This document shows, piece after piece, positions 18,669-28,101 of a DNA stretch of 64,000 nt. The notes under the pieces were generated by a model. The model was not told the DNA's origin. It made no database searches and saw nothing but the letters and a program-made list of their open reading frames with translations. Positions within the stretch are counted from its first letter, which is position 1; every line of letters starts with the position of its first letter. The translations under genes and the position numbers were made by a program. This stretch comes from Planctomycetota bacterium (GTDB lineage Bacteria > Planctomycetota > Planctomycetia > Pirellulales > Pirellulaceae), in contig JACNKX010000106.1 of assembly GCA_014381825.1 (NCBI GenBank), positions 116,325 through 180,324 on the forward strand. Direction: 5' to 3'.

Positions 18669-21173
18669 TTAGTGGTTAAACAAGAACTCCTTGGTATTGA
18701 TCAACGCCCAAACGATGTCTTCGTAGGCTCGCTTCGTGTCGTCGCCACATTTCTCGATGTGAGCCATGGCAATCGCTGTTTCGTCGGCCAAAGGCTCGCG
18801 AGAGAAAGACAATAGATACAATTCGCGAATCTTGGCTTGATGCTCGCGTTCTTTATCAGCGGCCAGTTTGGCTGCCCTTCCACCACCAGCCGTCAATTTG
18901 CCTTGAATCTCGCTCGAGTTCAAAAGATGGAGGCTTTGCGCCAAATTAGCTTCCGACGAACGCTCGCATTCACAAGCACTACTCGCTTCGGGCCGTCCGA
19001 ACACGGTGAGGAAGTACGACGTGAATCCATTGTCAGGCAATTGTACGGCACGTGTTCCACTGGGCGCACCGCTGAAACCAGTCGTCGTCCCGGTAACTTG
19101 ATTGATCGCATCTAGCAACACTTCAGCGTTCAATCGCTTTGGGTAGTATCTTGAGAAGTTTTGCTTGTCGTCACGGTTCCAGTCATTCGGCTCGGCTGCC
19201 AGTTGGTACGTACTCGAATCGCAGATCGTGCGAATCAAGTGTTTCAAATCAAAATCATGGGCCGCGAAGTCCTGGGCCAACGCGTCTAGCAATTTAGGAT
19301 TCGAGGCTGGATTCGTCACTCGCATGTCGTCTTCGGGGTCGACAAGCCCTCGACCGAAGAAATGCTTCCAGTAACGATTTACCAATGCATATGCGAAGAA
19401 TGGGTTTTCTTTATCGGACATCCACGCGGCGAGTTCGAGACGGGGGTCGTCTTGGGCGTCCAGGGTCGGCGGCTCGCTACCGAGTCCTGTCGGCGGCACG
19501 TTTTGTTTCGTCTTTGGGTTCTGCGCTTGGGCTGTTCCGGGATTATGGAAGATCCGATCCTGGCCCACGATCAAGCCCTTCTTGCGACCAACTCGCGAGA
19601 AAAACGCTGCGAAACCGTAGTAATCCTGCTGGCTCCACTTCTCGAATGGATGATGGTGACAGCGAGCACACTGAATGCGAAGTCCAAGAAACAGTTGAGC
19701 CGTATCTTCGACCTGAGCCGCCTGATCCTTGACCTCACGGTACCAGGCGACCGGAGCGTTGGTGCCGGGACTTCCTGACGCGGTCAAAATCTCACCCACA
19801 AACTGATCGTAGGGCTTATTTTCGTAGAGGCTCTTACGGATCCAATCGTAAAACCCGAATGTTGCGATCTTATCGGATTCTTGTCGGCGCTTATTTCGCA
19901 GAATTGCTGACCATTTGTTGGCAAAATACTCAGCGTGATCACTGCTATCGAGCACACGATTGATCGCCGCGATTCGCTTGTCGGTAGAGTTGTCGGCGAG
20001 GTAAGCCTCCGCCTCTTCCATGGTTGGCAGACGTCCGGCAACATCAATCGTCAGTCGGCGAAGGAAAGTCGCATCGTCGGAAACTTGCGACGCGGGCAGC
20101 CCAAGATCCTTCAGCTTGGCGAAAACATTTTCATCAACGAGATTCTTCGCGACCGGCAGATTCTCGACTTTAATGCCAAGCGGGATCGTCGAACGGAAGA
20201 CGCCGACGTGCCCTTGATAGCGAGCCATGACGGCAACGCTTCCAGTTAGTTGAGCTGTCGTGACGACTCCCGTGACGCTAACCTCGCCCATCTCCGTATC
20301 GTTTGAATCGAACTGTGTCGTGCGAGTTACGTCTTCCGCGGAACCGTCGGAATAGTGGGCGATCGCAACAAGCTGTTGTGTTGCTTCGCGCCCCATGATT
20401 CGTTCTTTGGGGAACACATCAATGTGTGTAACGGTAGGATCGTCTTCGTTACCATAAGGAACACCCTGCTCAATCCAGCGGCGAAGCAAGCGATAGGCGG
20501 GAGACTCAGCATCAATCCGGTGCCCACCACCGTGCGGCAGTTTGGCAATCGATTTTTCAAGCAACAAGCTGCGATCTGGAGCTGAAAGGAACAGGCGGCG
20601 ACCTCGACCTTCCTTCACTAGATACTCATAATCCTCGGTCGGCTCGAAGCCCAATAAAGAAAGGCGAAAACCGTTCTGGCCACCCGACTTTCCGTGGCAA
20701 CCACCGCTGTTACATCCATACTTCGTAAAGACAGGAACGACTTGGTTGGGAAAGTTAACGGGCAAGTCCTGAAGGATGTTGGTCACCGTCACGTTGATCG
20801 TAGCGTCTGGACCGGCATTCGTTTTCACATGAATCGTGGCATCGCCTTCCGCGATCGGAGAAACGTGCCCGGCTGCATCCACTCGGACAATTCCGTCAGG
20901 CGAAGCAGTGTAGGCGGAATCGCGAGTTAGATCTCGTTTCTGGCCGCTGTCGTAGTCACCTGTGACGACCAACTGTTGGCTCGCATCGCGCCCCGAAACA
21001 AGAAACTTACCGTCAACCGTGCGTCCCGTTTCAATCGAGATCGTCAAGAGCCTTCCGGGATCCCCGATCCCTGGTGGCTTAGCCGCGACTTGATCATCGG
21101 CGTGAACTGATTGAAACGAAATGAGCGATAGCACAGCCAGCAAAAGGGCCGTGGCGGGGAGAGTGCGGAGCAT
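18669..21173 (-). CDS. DUF1549/DUF1553 protein with Ig-like domain and CX4CH motif
   Basis: An 834-residue exported protein, first gene of the three-gene operon. After a signal peptide (LPATALLLAVLSLISFQSVHA) an Ig-like (Big_2) domain leads to YGCNSGGCHGKSGGQNGFRLSL, a CX4CH variant of a heme c site typical of this family. A second Ig-like segment (KERIMGREATQQLVAIAHYSDGS) precedes DUF1549 (LRRLTIDVAGRLPTMEEAEAYL, with ILRNKRRQESDK and the QCARCHHHPFEKW motif, another CxxCH), then DUF1553 (NPFFAYALVNRYWKHFFGRGLVDP to LLNSSEIQGKL). An in-frame TTG at 21188 is possible; ATG 21173 follows GAGGG at good spacing. Family role is unknown; the two CH motifs and the neighbouring cytochrome suggest an envelope redox function. 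Confidence 0.92.
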   Translation of the reverse strand: MLRTLPATALLLAVLSLISFQSVHADDQVAAKPPGIGDPGRLLTISIETGRTVDGKFLVSGRDASQQLVVTGDYDSGQKRDLTRDSAYTASPDGIVRVDAAGHVSPIAEGDATIHVKTNAGPDATINVTVTNILQDLPVNFPNQVVPVFTKYGCNSGGCHGKSGGQNGFRLSLLGFEPTEDYEYLVKEGRGRRLFLSAPDRSLLLEKSIAKLPHGGGHRIDAESPAYRLLRRWIEQGVPYGNEDDPTVTHIDVFPKERIMGREATQQLVAIAHYSDGSAEDVTRTTQFDSNDTEMGEVSVTGVVTTAQLTGSVAVMARYQGHVGVFRSTIPLGIKVENLPVAKNLVDENVFAKLKDLGLPASQVSDDATFLRRLTIDVAGRLPTMEEAEAYLADNSTDKRIAAINRVLDSSDHAEYFANKWSAILRNKRRQESDKIATFGFYDWIRKSLYENKPYDQFVGEILTASGSPGTNAPVAWYREVKDQAAQVEDTAQLFLGLRIQCARCHHHPFEKWSQQDYYGFAAFFSRVGRKKGLIVGQDRIFHNPGTAQAQNPKTKQNVPPTGLGSEPPTLDAQDDPRLELAAWMSDKENPFFAYALVNRYWKHFFGRGLVDPEDDMRVTNPASNPKLLDALAQDFAAHDFDLKHLIRTICDSSTYQLAAEPNDWNRDDKQNFSRYYPKRLNAEVLLDAINQVTGTTTGFSGAPSGTRAVQLPDNGFTSYFLTVFGRPEASSACECERSSEANLAQSLHLLNSSEIQGKLTAGGGRAAKLAADKEREHQAKIRELYLLSFSREPLADETAIAMAHIEKCGDDTKRAYEDIVWALINTKEFLFNH

Positions 21174-21411
21174 GTGGGGTTCCCTCAAGTAACTGGAGTT
21201 ACTGCGTCCTTGGAACGGTGTGATTACTAACGGTAGGCGACTACTAGATTAACATATCGAGCGCTGCGAATGCAAGAATCGCTAGGCATGAACGAGTCGG
21301 CCAGAAGCAACACTTTGCGCGATCCGGCAGATTTCCCAGCGTTTCTAGCGTTTTTTCTCGCTGGAGTCGCCTTGGCCTCAACACTGCCGAGTACTGCGAG
21401 GCTCCACATAC

Positions 21412-22848
21412 TCAATGAAACAACATCTCGGCGCCGATCTCACTACCCGTACCATCGAGCATCTCGATGGCCAATTGCAGGGCTTCGTCGCCGTTTCCTT
21501 CAAAGTGCTCGATGCGGATCGGATGAAATCCAGATCGAAGCCGCACTCGCTTGCTCGCCTGCTTCGGCGGATGGTTTCCGTCGTTGTCGATCACGAGCTT
21601 ATCGTGCAGCAACACGCGGCTGCCATCGTCCGAGCGAACGATCAGGCGGTAGATACCGTCTGATGGAATTTTCAAGTAGCCCGACAGCGCGATCGCAAAG
21701 GCATCATTGCGATCTTGTCGCATCGCGGCGAGGTCGACCGTGGGAACAACTCCTTCGCGAACCGCGTTCAATCCTTCAAAGTTGGGTACGAGGCTAAACT
21801 TGCCGTGATAGAACTTGTATTGCAAGCCGGCTTCCGGCTCCGCAACCTCGACGCCGACAACGCCGGCATCGCGTCGCGGCTTCAGTGCAAGTTCGTGTAC
21901 TTCACTTGCTCGTCGCACCGCAAGATTCAACGGATGATTGATCTTCGCTTCGAACAGAAGTCCGATGTGCCAATCCACGGAGCGTCCGATTGGCCTACTG
22001 TTCATCGCGGTGATGATGTCGCCAGTCTGCACACCACCTTCCGCCGCTGCGGATCCTTCTTCGACGCTGGCGACGGTCGCTGCTCCACTTTGCGGTTTCA
22101 AAATGATGCCAGTTGATAGGCTCAGCAACAGCTCCGGCTCCATCACATCAGCGAACCGCTCCCAAACACGATCAACAGGAATCGCGAGGCCAACGTTTTG
22201 CTCCTCGTCGACTAAGGCCGAAACAATACCAATCAACTCGCCGTCCATGTTGATCAGCGGTCCGCCAGAGTTCCCCCGATTGCTTGCTGCGTCAAACTGG
22301 ATGTAGGTATCGCGATAGTCTGTCTTGTAATTCGTCATGACCAACGCGTTCGGCCCGCCCTCAAGCACCCGTCGCGAGCTGACAATACCCGCTGTATAAA
22401 CCGTTCCGCGACCACCGGGATTCCCAGCAACGACGACACTCTCGCCATTCAGAATATCGTCGCTTCGCCCCAGCGGGATGACTGGCAACGGCGTTTGCGC
22501 TCCAACGATCTGAACAACCGCGATGTCGCGCTCTGGTAGCCGACCGACCACGCGAAACTGCAAGGGCCGTCCGTCGCTAAGCAGCGCGTGGCCCGTGACA
22601 CTCGGAAGGACGTGATTGTTCGTCAAGACAAAGCCATCTGGATGAATCACCGTTCCGCTGCCTGACATGATCGCTCCATCGACCGGAGTAAAGAGCGCAG
22701 CAACTCCCGGTTCGATTTTCTGAATGACGCGAACCAGGGGCGTCACACGAGGAGAATCGGCGTCAAGATTTTGTCCTTCCGCTCCACTTACGGAAGCGTG
22801 AGAGAAAACCACAACTGCCAGAAACTTAATCGCTCGTCGTTGGAACAT
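21412..22848 (-). CDS. Secreted trypsin-like serine protease with PDZ and C-terminal PA14-like domain
   Basis: A 478-residue exported protease. Signal peptide (IKFLAVVVFSHASVSGAEG), then a trypsin/HtrA fold with a complete triad: His79 in TNNHV, Asp108 in PERDIAVVQ and Ser194 in RGNSGGPLI. A PDZ domain follows (GGVQTGDIITAMNSRPI). The C-terminal 140 residues look like a PA14 domain (QYKFYHGKFSLVPNFEGL, GIYRLIVRSDDGSRVLL, RLRSGFHPIRIEHFEGNG), a beta-sandwich often used to bind carbohydrate. The frame is open for 97 codons upstream of ATG 22848, but that part has no signal peptide or conserved content. The PA14 tail sets it apart from standard DegP proteins and suggests a target on polysaccharide. 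It lies 208 bases downstream of the repeat-protein gene and may share its transcript. Confidence 0.9.
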   Translation of the reverse strand: MFQRRAIKFLAVVVFSHASVSGAEGQNLDADSPRVTPLVRVIQKIEPGVAALFTPVDGAIMSGSGTVIHPDGFVLTNNHVLPSVTGHALLSDGRPLQFRVVGRLPERDIAVVQIVGAQTPLPVIPLGRSDDILNGESVVVAGNPGGRGTVYTAGIVSSRRVLEGGPNALVMTNYKTDYRDTYIQFDAASNRGNSGGPLINMDGELIGIVSALVDEEQNVGLAIPVDRVWERFADVMEPELLLSLSTGIILKPQSGAATVASVEEGSAAAEGGVQTGDIITAMNSRPIGRSVDWHIGLLFEAKINHPLNLAVRRASEVHELALKPRRDAGVVGVEVAEPEAGLQYKFYHGKFSLVPNFEGLNAVREGVVPTVDLAAMRQDRNDAFAIALSGYLKIPSDGIYRLIVRSDDGSRVLLHDKLVIDNDGNHPPKQASKRVRLRSGFHPIRIEHFEGNGDEALQLAIEMLDGTGSEIGAEMLFH

Positions 22849-23056
22849 GGAGCAGCTCGCTTGAGTGTACGTCGATCGAAAATCAGGGTTTCGGCAACGG
22901 CGCCGAGCGAAAACGCGAAAGCTGCTCTTGTAGACTGTTTCCCAGTGGACACAAGCCCACCGCACGCTCCGCGAAATATTCGATCGTTGCAGCAGATGGC
23001 TGACAAAGGAAATCGACACCGCTGCATCCTCGCCAGCCGCGTTGAAAAGCAACAAA

Positions 23057-26000
23057 TCAACCTTCTTCATCGGCGACGAGCTTTTCGAGGACCTTCGGAG
23101 ATGTACGCAACTGGGCAAGCAATCGCTCCTTCGTTTCACCTTTCGTCTGTTCGTTCGTAATTCGCAACAATGCCTCGAAGTGGCCGTGTTCGATCAGCAC
23201 ATCAATCGCCTGGTTGCTGCTGATAACACTCGCTAAGATCTGTGAGTTTGCGACTATCGTCGCATTTCGTTCAATGAATGCGAACAACGGATCAACCGTC
23301 TGAGCATCGACAAAATGTCTCGCAAATTCGGACGAAGAAAAGACAGCCGCGAGCAGCGGCGCTCGCTGCCTCACGTTGGGAACCGTCTGAACTGATGCGT
23401 AGAACGATTCGAATTGCCCGATCGCTAACAGGCTCGTTCTTGCCTTCGTACTCATGGCAAGCGAGTACAACACTTGATACTTCGCACTTGGCTCAAGCTC
23501 TTCCGCCGCGTATTGAAGCACGAGCGCGATCTTCTTCGCATCGGCAAGATGGTCGATGATGACCGGCGAACGCAGTAAGTTGCCGAGTTGCGATCCGCCG
23601 TGACGTTTCGAGGATTCCAGCAATCGCTCGAAATGGCCTTGCGCGAGCAAAGTACGAACGGCATTCTGATTCGAGAAGATGGTGCGCAACAGCGATTGCT
23701 GTCGCGAGACAGAAAGTCTGTCTTCCGTGGCGTCGAGCAACCTTTCGCCATAGTTAAGTTTCACCAACGCCTCGAACGTAGAAGCTCGCTGAATGATCGT
23801 CCTCAACCAAGTCTCGCGAAACTTCTGGTCTGATTCCGCGATCGCATCGTTTACGATTTGGTCCAATTGCCCGTCGGCAGCTAGCCTGGCAACCGCCTTC
23901 ACGGAGTACGTTAGCGTCGCCAATAGCCGGCGTTTTGCTGCCGCATCCGACTCGGAATGCAATGTGTCGACAAGCGAGGCAAACAGCTCGGTCTTCAACA
24001 AGGCGTCAACCAACCGTTCGTTGCTGCATACGGCGGTGAGGTAATTACGGCGCAAACTGACATCCGGCTCGTTCTTGACGATTGAAACAAGCTTCGCAAC
24101 GTCGTTCCTTGCGATCATTTGATCGATCGCATTTTGGCTGTATAAGAGGCGTCCGATCAGCGCAGTTCGCAATCTTGCGTCGCGGTGGGTCGTCGCGATC
24201 TTAAAGACGTCGCTGTAATAGCCCGTCTCGACCAACAAATCGGTGGCACGTGTCGTCACGAACAGACGAGACACGTAGGCCGACACGAATTCAGGATCAG
24301 CATCACCCGCGAACGACAACAGAAGGCCGATTCGCTGATCGGCATTGAGTTGTTCGAGTGCCTTCGTGTTAGTGACAATTCTCGCCAGTAAGTCGCCGCG
24401 GCCTCGCCCCACAACTTGTCGATTCACCAACGCCATCAACACGTCGAGATTACCATGTTCGATAAACGTGGTAAGTACATCCGAGCGACTCGCTAGATAG
24501 GTCAAGAGACGAGTGCGTACAGCGGGATCTGGATCACTTGAGATCAACGACAGTAGTGCATCCAGCTTGTTCTGCTTTGCGAAGTGCGCGACGATCGGAG
24601 ACGAAGAAACTACAGGCCCCAACAACGAACCTCGCCAGGTCGTATCGCGTTCCGCGCGAATCAATTGCAACAGACGATCGAAGTTCTCCGAAGCGATCAA
24701 CGCCTCGACGGTCCTCGAATTGATGAACACATTTCGGAACAGACTGCGACGCGTGTTGTCATCAGCGTCCTTGGAGGCGAAGTCCAGAAACAGGGCAAAC
24801 TGGTTGGTTGCTGCAAGATGTTCGATGACCTCCGGCACGGCAAGGAACTCGTCGAAACTCCTACCGCCATCTTGCTTCGCCAATACGACAAGGCGATCGA
24901 AGTGCCCTTCCTTCATGAGCAGCGTGACGGCTTGATGGTTCTGGAACAAGCGAGGCAGGAACTGCCGACGCGCTCCCTCGTCTTTCATTTCGGCATAGGC
25001 GAGCAAGAGCTTGCTATCGCCCTGTTCATCCAGCCGCTGCATAACGCGATAGTTCTGAACAAACGCCCCAAACAAACTCGCTCGCCGAGCCGGGTCCGTT
25101 TCGTTTTGAATCATATCGCGGAACGTCACATAGTGCCCTGCTTCGAGCAATGCAGTCATTGCGATCCCGTTGCGGAAGATACCTTGAAGACACAGTTGCT
25201 TTACGCCGGCGTCCGTTTCCTCATTCGGTACTTCAATGAAGAGTTCGAGTTTCTGCTTCGCAACAAGATGTTCGCCGACGCCCGATCCCGAGAGAAAGTT
25301 TGCGAGAATCTCGCCGCGAGAACGGAGAGGCAGGTGGCGCGCGAGTGACAGCATCGTGTCGAAGTAGCCGTTCGCGATCAGCACGCGTTGGGCTTGCACG
25401 TTCGGAAGGAGGAAACGCAAGATGTCCTCACGAACGGGCCCCGCCGCGTCGTCGCTTGCGAGCTTGAGAATCCAGACCGCCTCGTCTTTGTCTTTGAGTA
25501 ACGCGTTGGAACGATGAGACTGGAGTAACACGATCAATGCTTGTGCTCGCCAGCCTACGTTCTTATCCGCTTTAATTAACTGCCAGAGTTCGCCAACGGT
25601 TGCTTCATTGTTCAATGAATAGACAAAACTCGTATCATGCAACAGGGCTTGAAGAAACTCATGCCGCGCCGCCTCGTTCGTCTCGTCTTTCGCCAGCTTG
25701 ATCGCCAAGTCGGATAAGCCATTTCGCTGCAGGAACGTTCTGACAGCAGATGAAGAGATCGTTGCGCCAAGCAGTCGCCCGCGCATAACGGAATCGGGTT
25801 CTTTCGCGACCAATGCGATGACACGGTCGACGCCGCCGTCTTTCAACAGCGACTCGACGACCGGCCCCGATGCCAACATGCGTTCGATCAACTTCTGCTG
25901 GCTGGCAGCGGACGTGTGTTCGCGCGAGAAATTTAAAATGCCGTCAAGTTGTTTGTTAGCGACGATTGCTTGAGCGGCCTGAGTGTTAGAGAAAATCTCT

Positions 26001-26788
26001 CTCAGTAGCTCGCCACGGATATTCCGGTCCGGTTCCGCTCGCAGCGTGTCCAGTACAAAAGTGAGTTCGTTCTGCGCAAGGACGAACCCAACGCCTGGCG
26101 TCCTGAAAATCGCTACCAACATCGCGTTTCGAGCTCGTGCATCGGTTTCTTCGCGAATCATTTGCAACAACGTTCCAAGCGAGCCTCTCTCTGCCAATCG
26201 TGCTAACATTGTCGGCGAAAACATCAGCAGAATCGTGACTGAACGTCTCCATTGCGTGTTCTGGTCAGCGCCAACAGCGGCGATCAACGCGTCGATACGA
26301 TCGCGTTCAATAAATCGATCGACGATGTTCTTGCTTTGAAATAGTTGAGCCAACAATTGCCGCCGCACGAGTGGGTCAGCTTCCAGCCGAATCAATCGCT
26401 CAAGGATTTCGATGCGTTCCAACTCGACAAGACTTTGAAAGGCGGCGAGACGTTCGTTTGGTAACCCGTCACGAAAGCCGCGAGTGAGCCGCTTTGTTGT
26501 GACATCGGTGCCCGGTAGAATTCCGTACTCGATGTCTCTGACCAACCGCGTCGCCCGTACTCGAGTCTCCCCATCCTCGCTCCTCATGGCTTTTCGAAGA
26601 GCGGCTTGCGCTGCGAGCCCATGACGTCTTAGTTCTCGGTAGGCTTCCTCACGCGCCGCATAATCGCTCGTTCCGAGTTTCCTGATCGACGCGCGGATGT
26701 CTCGATCGTGAACCTCGTCGACATGGGCGGCAGTTGCTTGCCCGAACGTCGAGGCGACAACAAAAATCGAAAGGAAAATCGGTGACAT
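23057..26788 (-). CDS. Giant exported alpha-helical repeat protein (about 29 repeats of about 39 residues)
   Basis: I do not recognise the family. The 1243-residue protein has a signal peptide (SPIFLSIFVVASTFGQATAA) and a short HEAT-like segment (YAAREEAYRELRRHG), then from about residue 130 to the end an unbroken run of some 29 repeats of 38-40 residues. The consensus is roughly 'hhxLhxxExDxxxRxxLLxxhhxsxxhhxxLhxxGxhDx': a helix with E/D-D and Arg, a second helix after F-S-N/S, and a turn with G-H/N-F/L-D/E. Two repeats are short (about 33 residues). The pattern predicts a long helical solenoid in the periplasm or outside the cell, probably for protein binding. It resembles Armadillo/HEAT solenoids but the period is nearer 39 and very regular. 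No catalytic motif is visible. The protease gene follows it. Confidence 0.85.
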   Translation of the reverse strand: MSPIFLSIFVVASTFGQATAAHVDEVHDRDIRASIRKLGTSDYAAREEAYRELRRHGLAAQAALRKAMRSEDGETRVRATRLVRDIEYGILPGTDVTTKRLTRGFRDGLPNERLAAFQSLVELERIEILERLIRLEADPLVRRQLLAQLFQSKNIVDRFIERDRIDALIAAVGADQNTQWRRSVTILLMFSPTMLARLAERGSLGTLLQMIREETDARARNAMLVAIFRTPGVGFVLAQNELTFVLDTLRAEPDRNIRGELLREIFSNTQAAQAIVANKQLDGILNFSREHTSAASQQKLIERMLASGPVVESLLKDGGVDRVIALVAKEPDSVMRGRLLGATISSSAVRTFLQRNGLSDLAIKLAKDETNEAARHEFLQALLHDTSFVYSLNNEATVGELWQLIKADKNVGWRAQALIVLLQSHRSNALLKDKDEAVWILKLASDDAAGPVREDILRFLLPNVQAQRVLIANGYFDTMLSLARHLPLRSRGEILANFLSGSGVGEHLVAKQKLELFIEVPNEETDAGVKQLCLQGIFRNGIAMTALLEAGHYVTFRDMIQNETDPARRASLFGAFVQNYRVMQRLDEQGDSKLLLAYAEMKDEGARRQFLPRLFQNHQAVTLLMKEGHFDRLVVLAKQDGGRSFDEFLAVPEVIEHLAATNQFALFLDFASKDADDNTRRSLFRNVFINSRTVEALIASENFDRLLQLIRAERDTTWRGSLLGPVVSSSPIVAHFAKQNKLDALLSLISSDPDPAVRTRLLTYLASRSDVLTTFIEHGNLDVLMALVNRQVVGRGRGDLLARIVTNTKALEQLNADQRIGLLLSFAGDADPEFVSAYVSRLFVTTRATDLLVETGYYSDVFKIATTHRDARLRTALIGRLLYSQNAIDQMIARNDVAKLVSIVKNEPDVSLRRNYLTAVCSNERLVDALLKTELFASLVDTLHSESDAAAKRRLLATLTYSVKAVARLAADGQLDQIVNDAIAESDQKFRETWLRTIIQRASTFEALVKLNYGERLLDATEDRLSVSRQQSLLRTIFSNQNAVRTLLAQGHFERLLESSKRHGGSQLGNLLRSPVIIDHLADAKKIALVLQYAAEELEPSAKYQVLYSLAMSTKARTSLLAIGQFESFYASVQTVPNVRQRAPLLAAVFSSSEFARHFVDAQTVDPLFAFIERNATIVANSQILASVISSNQAIDVLIEHGHFEALLRITNEQTKGETKERLLAQLRTSPKVLEKLVADEEG

Positions 26789-26911
26789 GAATTACGCCGA
26801 TGGAAACAAGTAGGCGACCCCAAACAGATGGGCGTGCGTCTAGAAGGAACACTCTGTCGAGTTTACCAAGTCGAGAGAGGAGTGTCACGTTTCGCGAATG
26901 CGACTCACGCA

Positions 26912-27718
26912 CTACTCAGCATTCGTTGCACGTCGAACAACTTCGCTATCGAAATAGTTGATCGACATGCCCGCATCAACGACCAAAGTTTGCGCATTAA
27001 TCCCCGTCGATCGCGGACTGATTAAGAATGCAGCAACGTTTGCAGCTTCCTGCGTTTGAACCGCTTGCCCGCGTGGAATGACTTGCTCAGCGAAGAGGTA
27101 CGAGTCGACGTATCCCGGGATGCCTGCCGATGCGGAGGTCTTCAAGAGGCCAGGCCCGACCGCATTGAAGCGGACTCGTGAGAACTGACTGAATGACTTC
27201 GTGAGAAAGGCCAGGGACGAGTCCAACGCCGCCTTGATGGGAGCCATGAAGCCGTAGTTTTCGCTCGCCATCCGCGTCGTGGATATCGAGATCGCAACAA
27301 CTGACGCATCTGGATCTAGCAAATCCTTGAAGGCGTTTGACAGCGCAATCAACGAGTAGCACGAGATATCGACCGCACGCAGGAACTGCGACTTACTAGT
27401 CTCATGGAATGGCTTCACGCCGCCTTCGTAGTCGGCAAAGGCGATCGAATGCACGAGCCCGTGAACGGTCTTGTGTTTCGCTGCGATGTCGCTGTGCAGC
27501 TGTTCAATTTGCTCTGGGTCTTCGACGTCGCAGAGGTAAACTTCGCGTTCGTTCAACAGTTTGGCAAGACTTTCCCTGCGCTGCTCACTACGAACGACAT
27601 AGACAACCTTCGCGCCAGCTTCTTCGAGGGACTTGCCAATGTGAAATGCAACGCTCTTGCGATTGGCGACGCCAAACACAAGTACTGTTTTTCCGTCGAG
27701 TTGGAGAAAGTCGCTCAC
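26912..27718 (-). CDS. fabI: Enoyl-ACP reductase, FabI-like
   Basis: A 268-residue short-chain-dehydrogenase-type enoyl-ACP reductase, which would reduce the enoyl intermediate in fatty-acid elongation. FabI features are the [14 protein letters not shown] nucleotide loop, [19 protein letters not shown], the catalytic pair Tyr155-x6-Lys162 ([13 protein letters not shown]) and [19 protein letters not shown]. The tyrosine that precedes the catalytic one by ten residues in E. coli FabI (Tyr146) is Ile145 here, so the active site is not standard. Translation starts at GTG 27718, which overlaps the stop of the small membrane gene in GTGA, pointing to translational coupling. It is the last gene of the lipid operon; a housekeeping FabI may exist elsewhere. 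Confidence 0.85.
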   Translation of the reverse strand: MSDFLQLDGKTVLVFGVANRKSVAFHIGKSLEEAGAKVVYVVRSEQRRESLAKLLNEREVYLCDVEDPEQIEQLHSDIAAKHKTVHGLVHSIAFADYEGGVKPFHETSKSQFLRAVDISCYSLIALSNAFKDLLDPDASVVAISISTTRMASENYGFMAPIKAALDSSLAFLTKSFSQFSRVRFNAVGPGLLKTSASAGIPGYVDSYLFAEQVIPRGQAVQTQEAANVAAFLISPRSTGINAQTLVVDAGMSINYFDSEVVRRATNAE

Positions 27719-28050
27719 TTTATCGCTTCCGCGTATCTGGGTGCTTCGATACGAAGCTGGAGTCCGCCGGATAAATGTAGAACCAGATTGATGATCAATC
27801 CATAGATTAGCCCAACGAGAAAACTCAAAGCCGCATAGACCAGCGGCAATGCAAACATCATAACCAAACCACCACCAACTCCGAAGACCGTAACCCCCGC
27901 GCCCCCTTGTTCCGCATTCGCGCCGATGCCCGCTCCAAGAATCATCAACATCAGCCCGTACGGAATGCCGATTAACAAGCCGCCGAAGAAACCAATCAAG
28001 CCCATTATCTTTGCAAACGACAGAATACCGATTTGTGTTATGCGTTGCAT
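27715..28050 (-). CDS. Small polytopic membrane protein
   Basis: A 111-residue protein with three hydrophobic segments, starting [20 protein letters not shown], followed by a glycine-rich segment ([18 protein letters not shown]) and a last membrane span ending [15 protein letters not shown]. The layout resembles the DUF3566-like small membrane proteins, but I am not certain of that. AGGAGA lies just upstream of ATG 28050; an in-frame TTG further out is unlikely. Its position between FabZ and FabI, with overlap into fabI, suggests a membrane role for this lipid pathway. Confidence 0.75.
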   Translation of the reverse strand: MQRITQIGILSFAKIMGLIGFFGGLLIGIPYGLMLMILGAGIGANAEQGGAGVTVFGVGGGLVMMFALPLVYAALSFLVGLIYGLIINLVLHLSGGLQLRIEAPRYAEAIK

Positions 28051-28101
28051 CGTGAATCTCCTAGCCAAAGGGACAAGGGCGGCTTCTGAAACTTTGGCCC
28101 C

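Noticed and set aside
22849..23139. 97-codon extension of the protease
   Set aside because: It overlaps the end of the repeat-protein gene and would move the signal peptide inside the protein.
23057..26788. DNA repeats of the large gene as a possible CRISPR array
   Set aside because: The repetition is at protein level only; nucleotide copies are diverged, there are no fixed-length spacers and the frame is open throughout.
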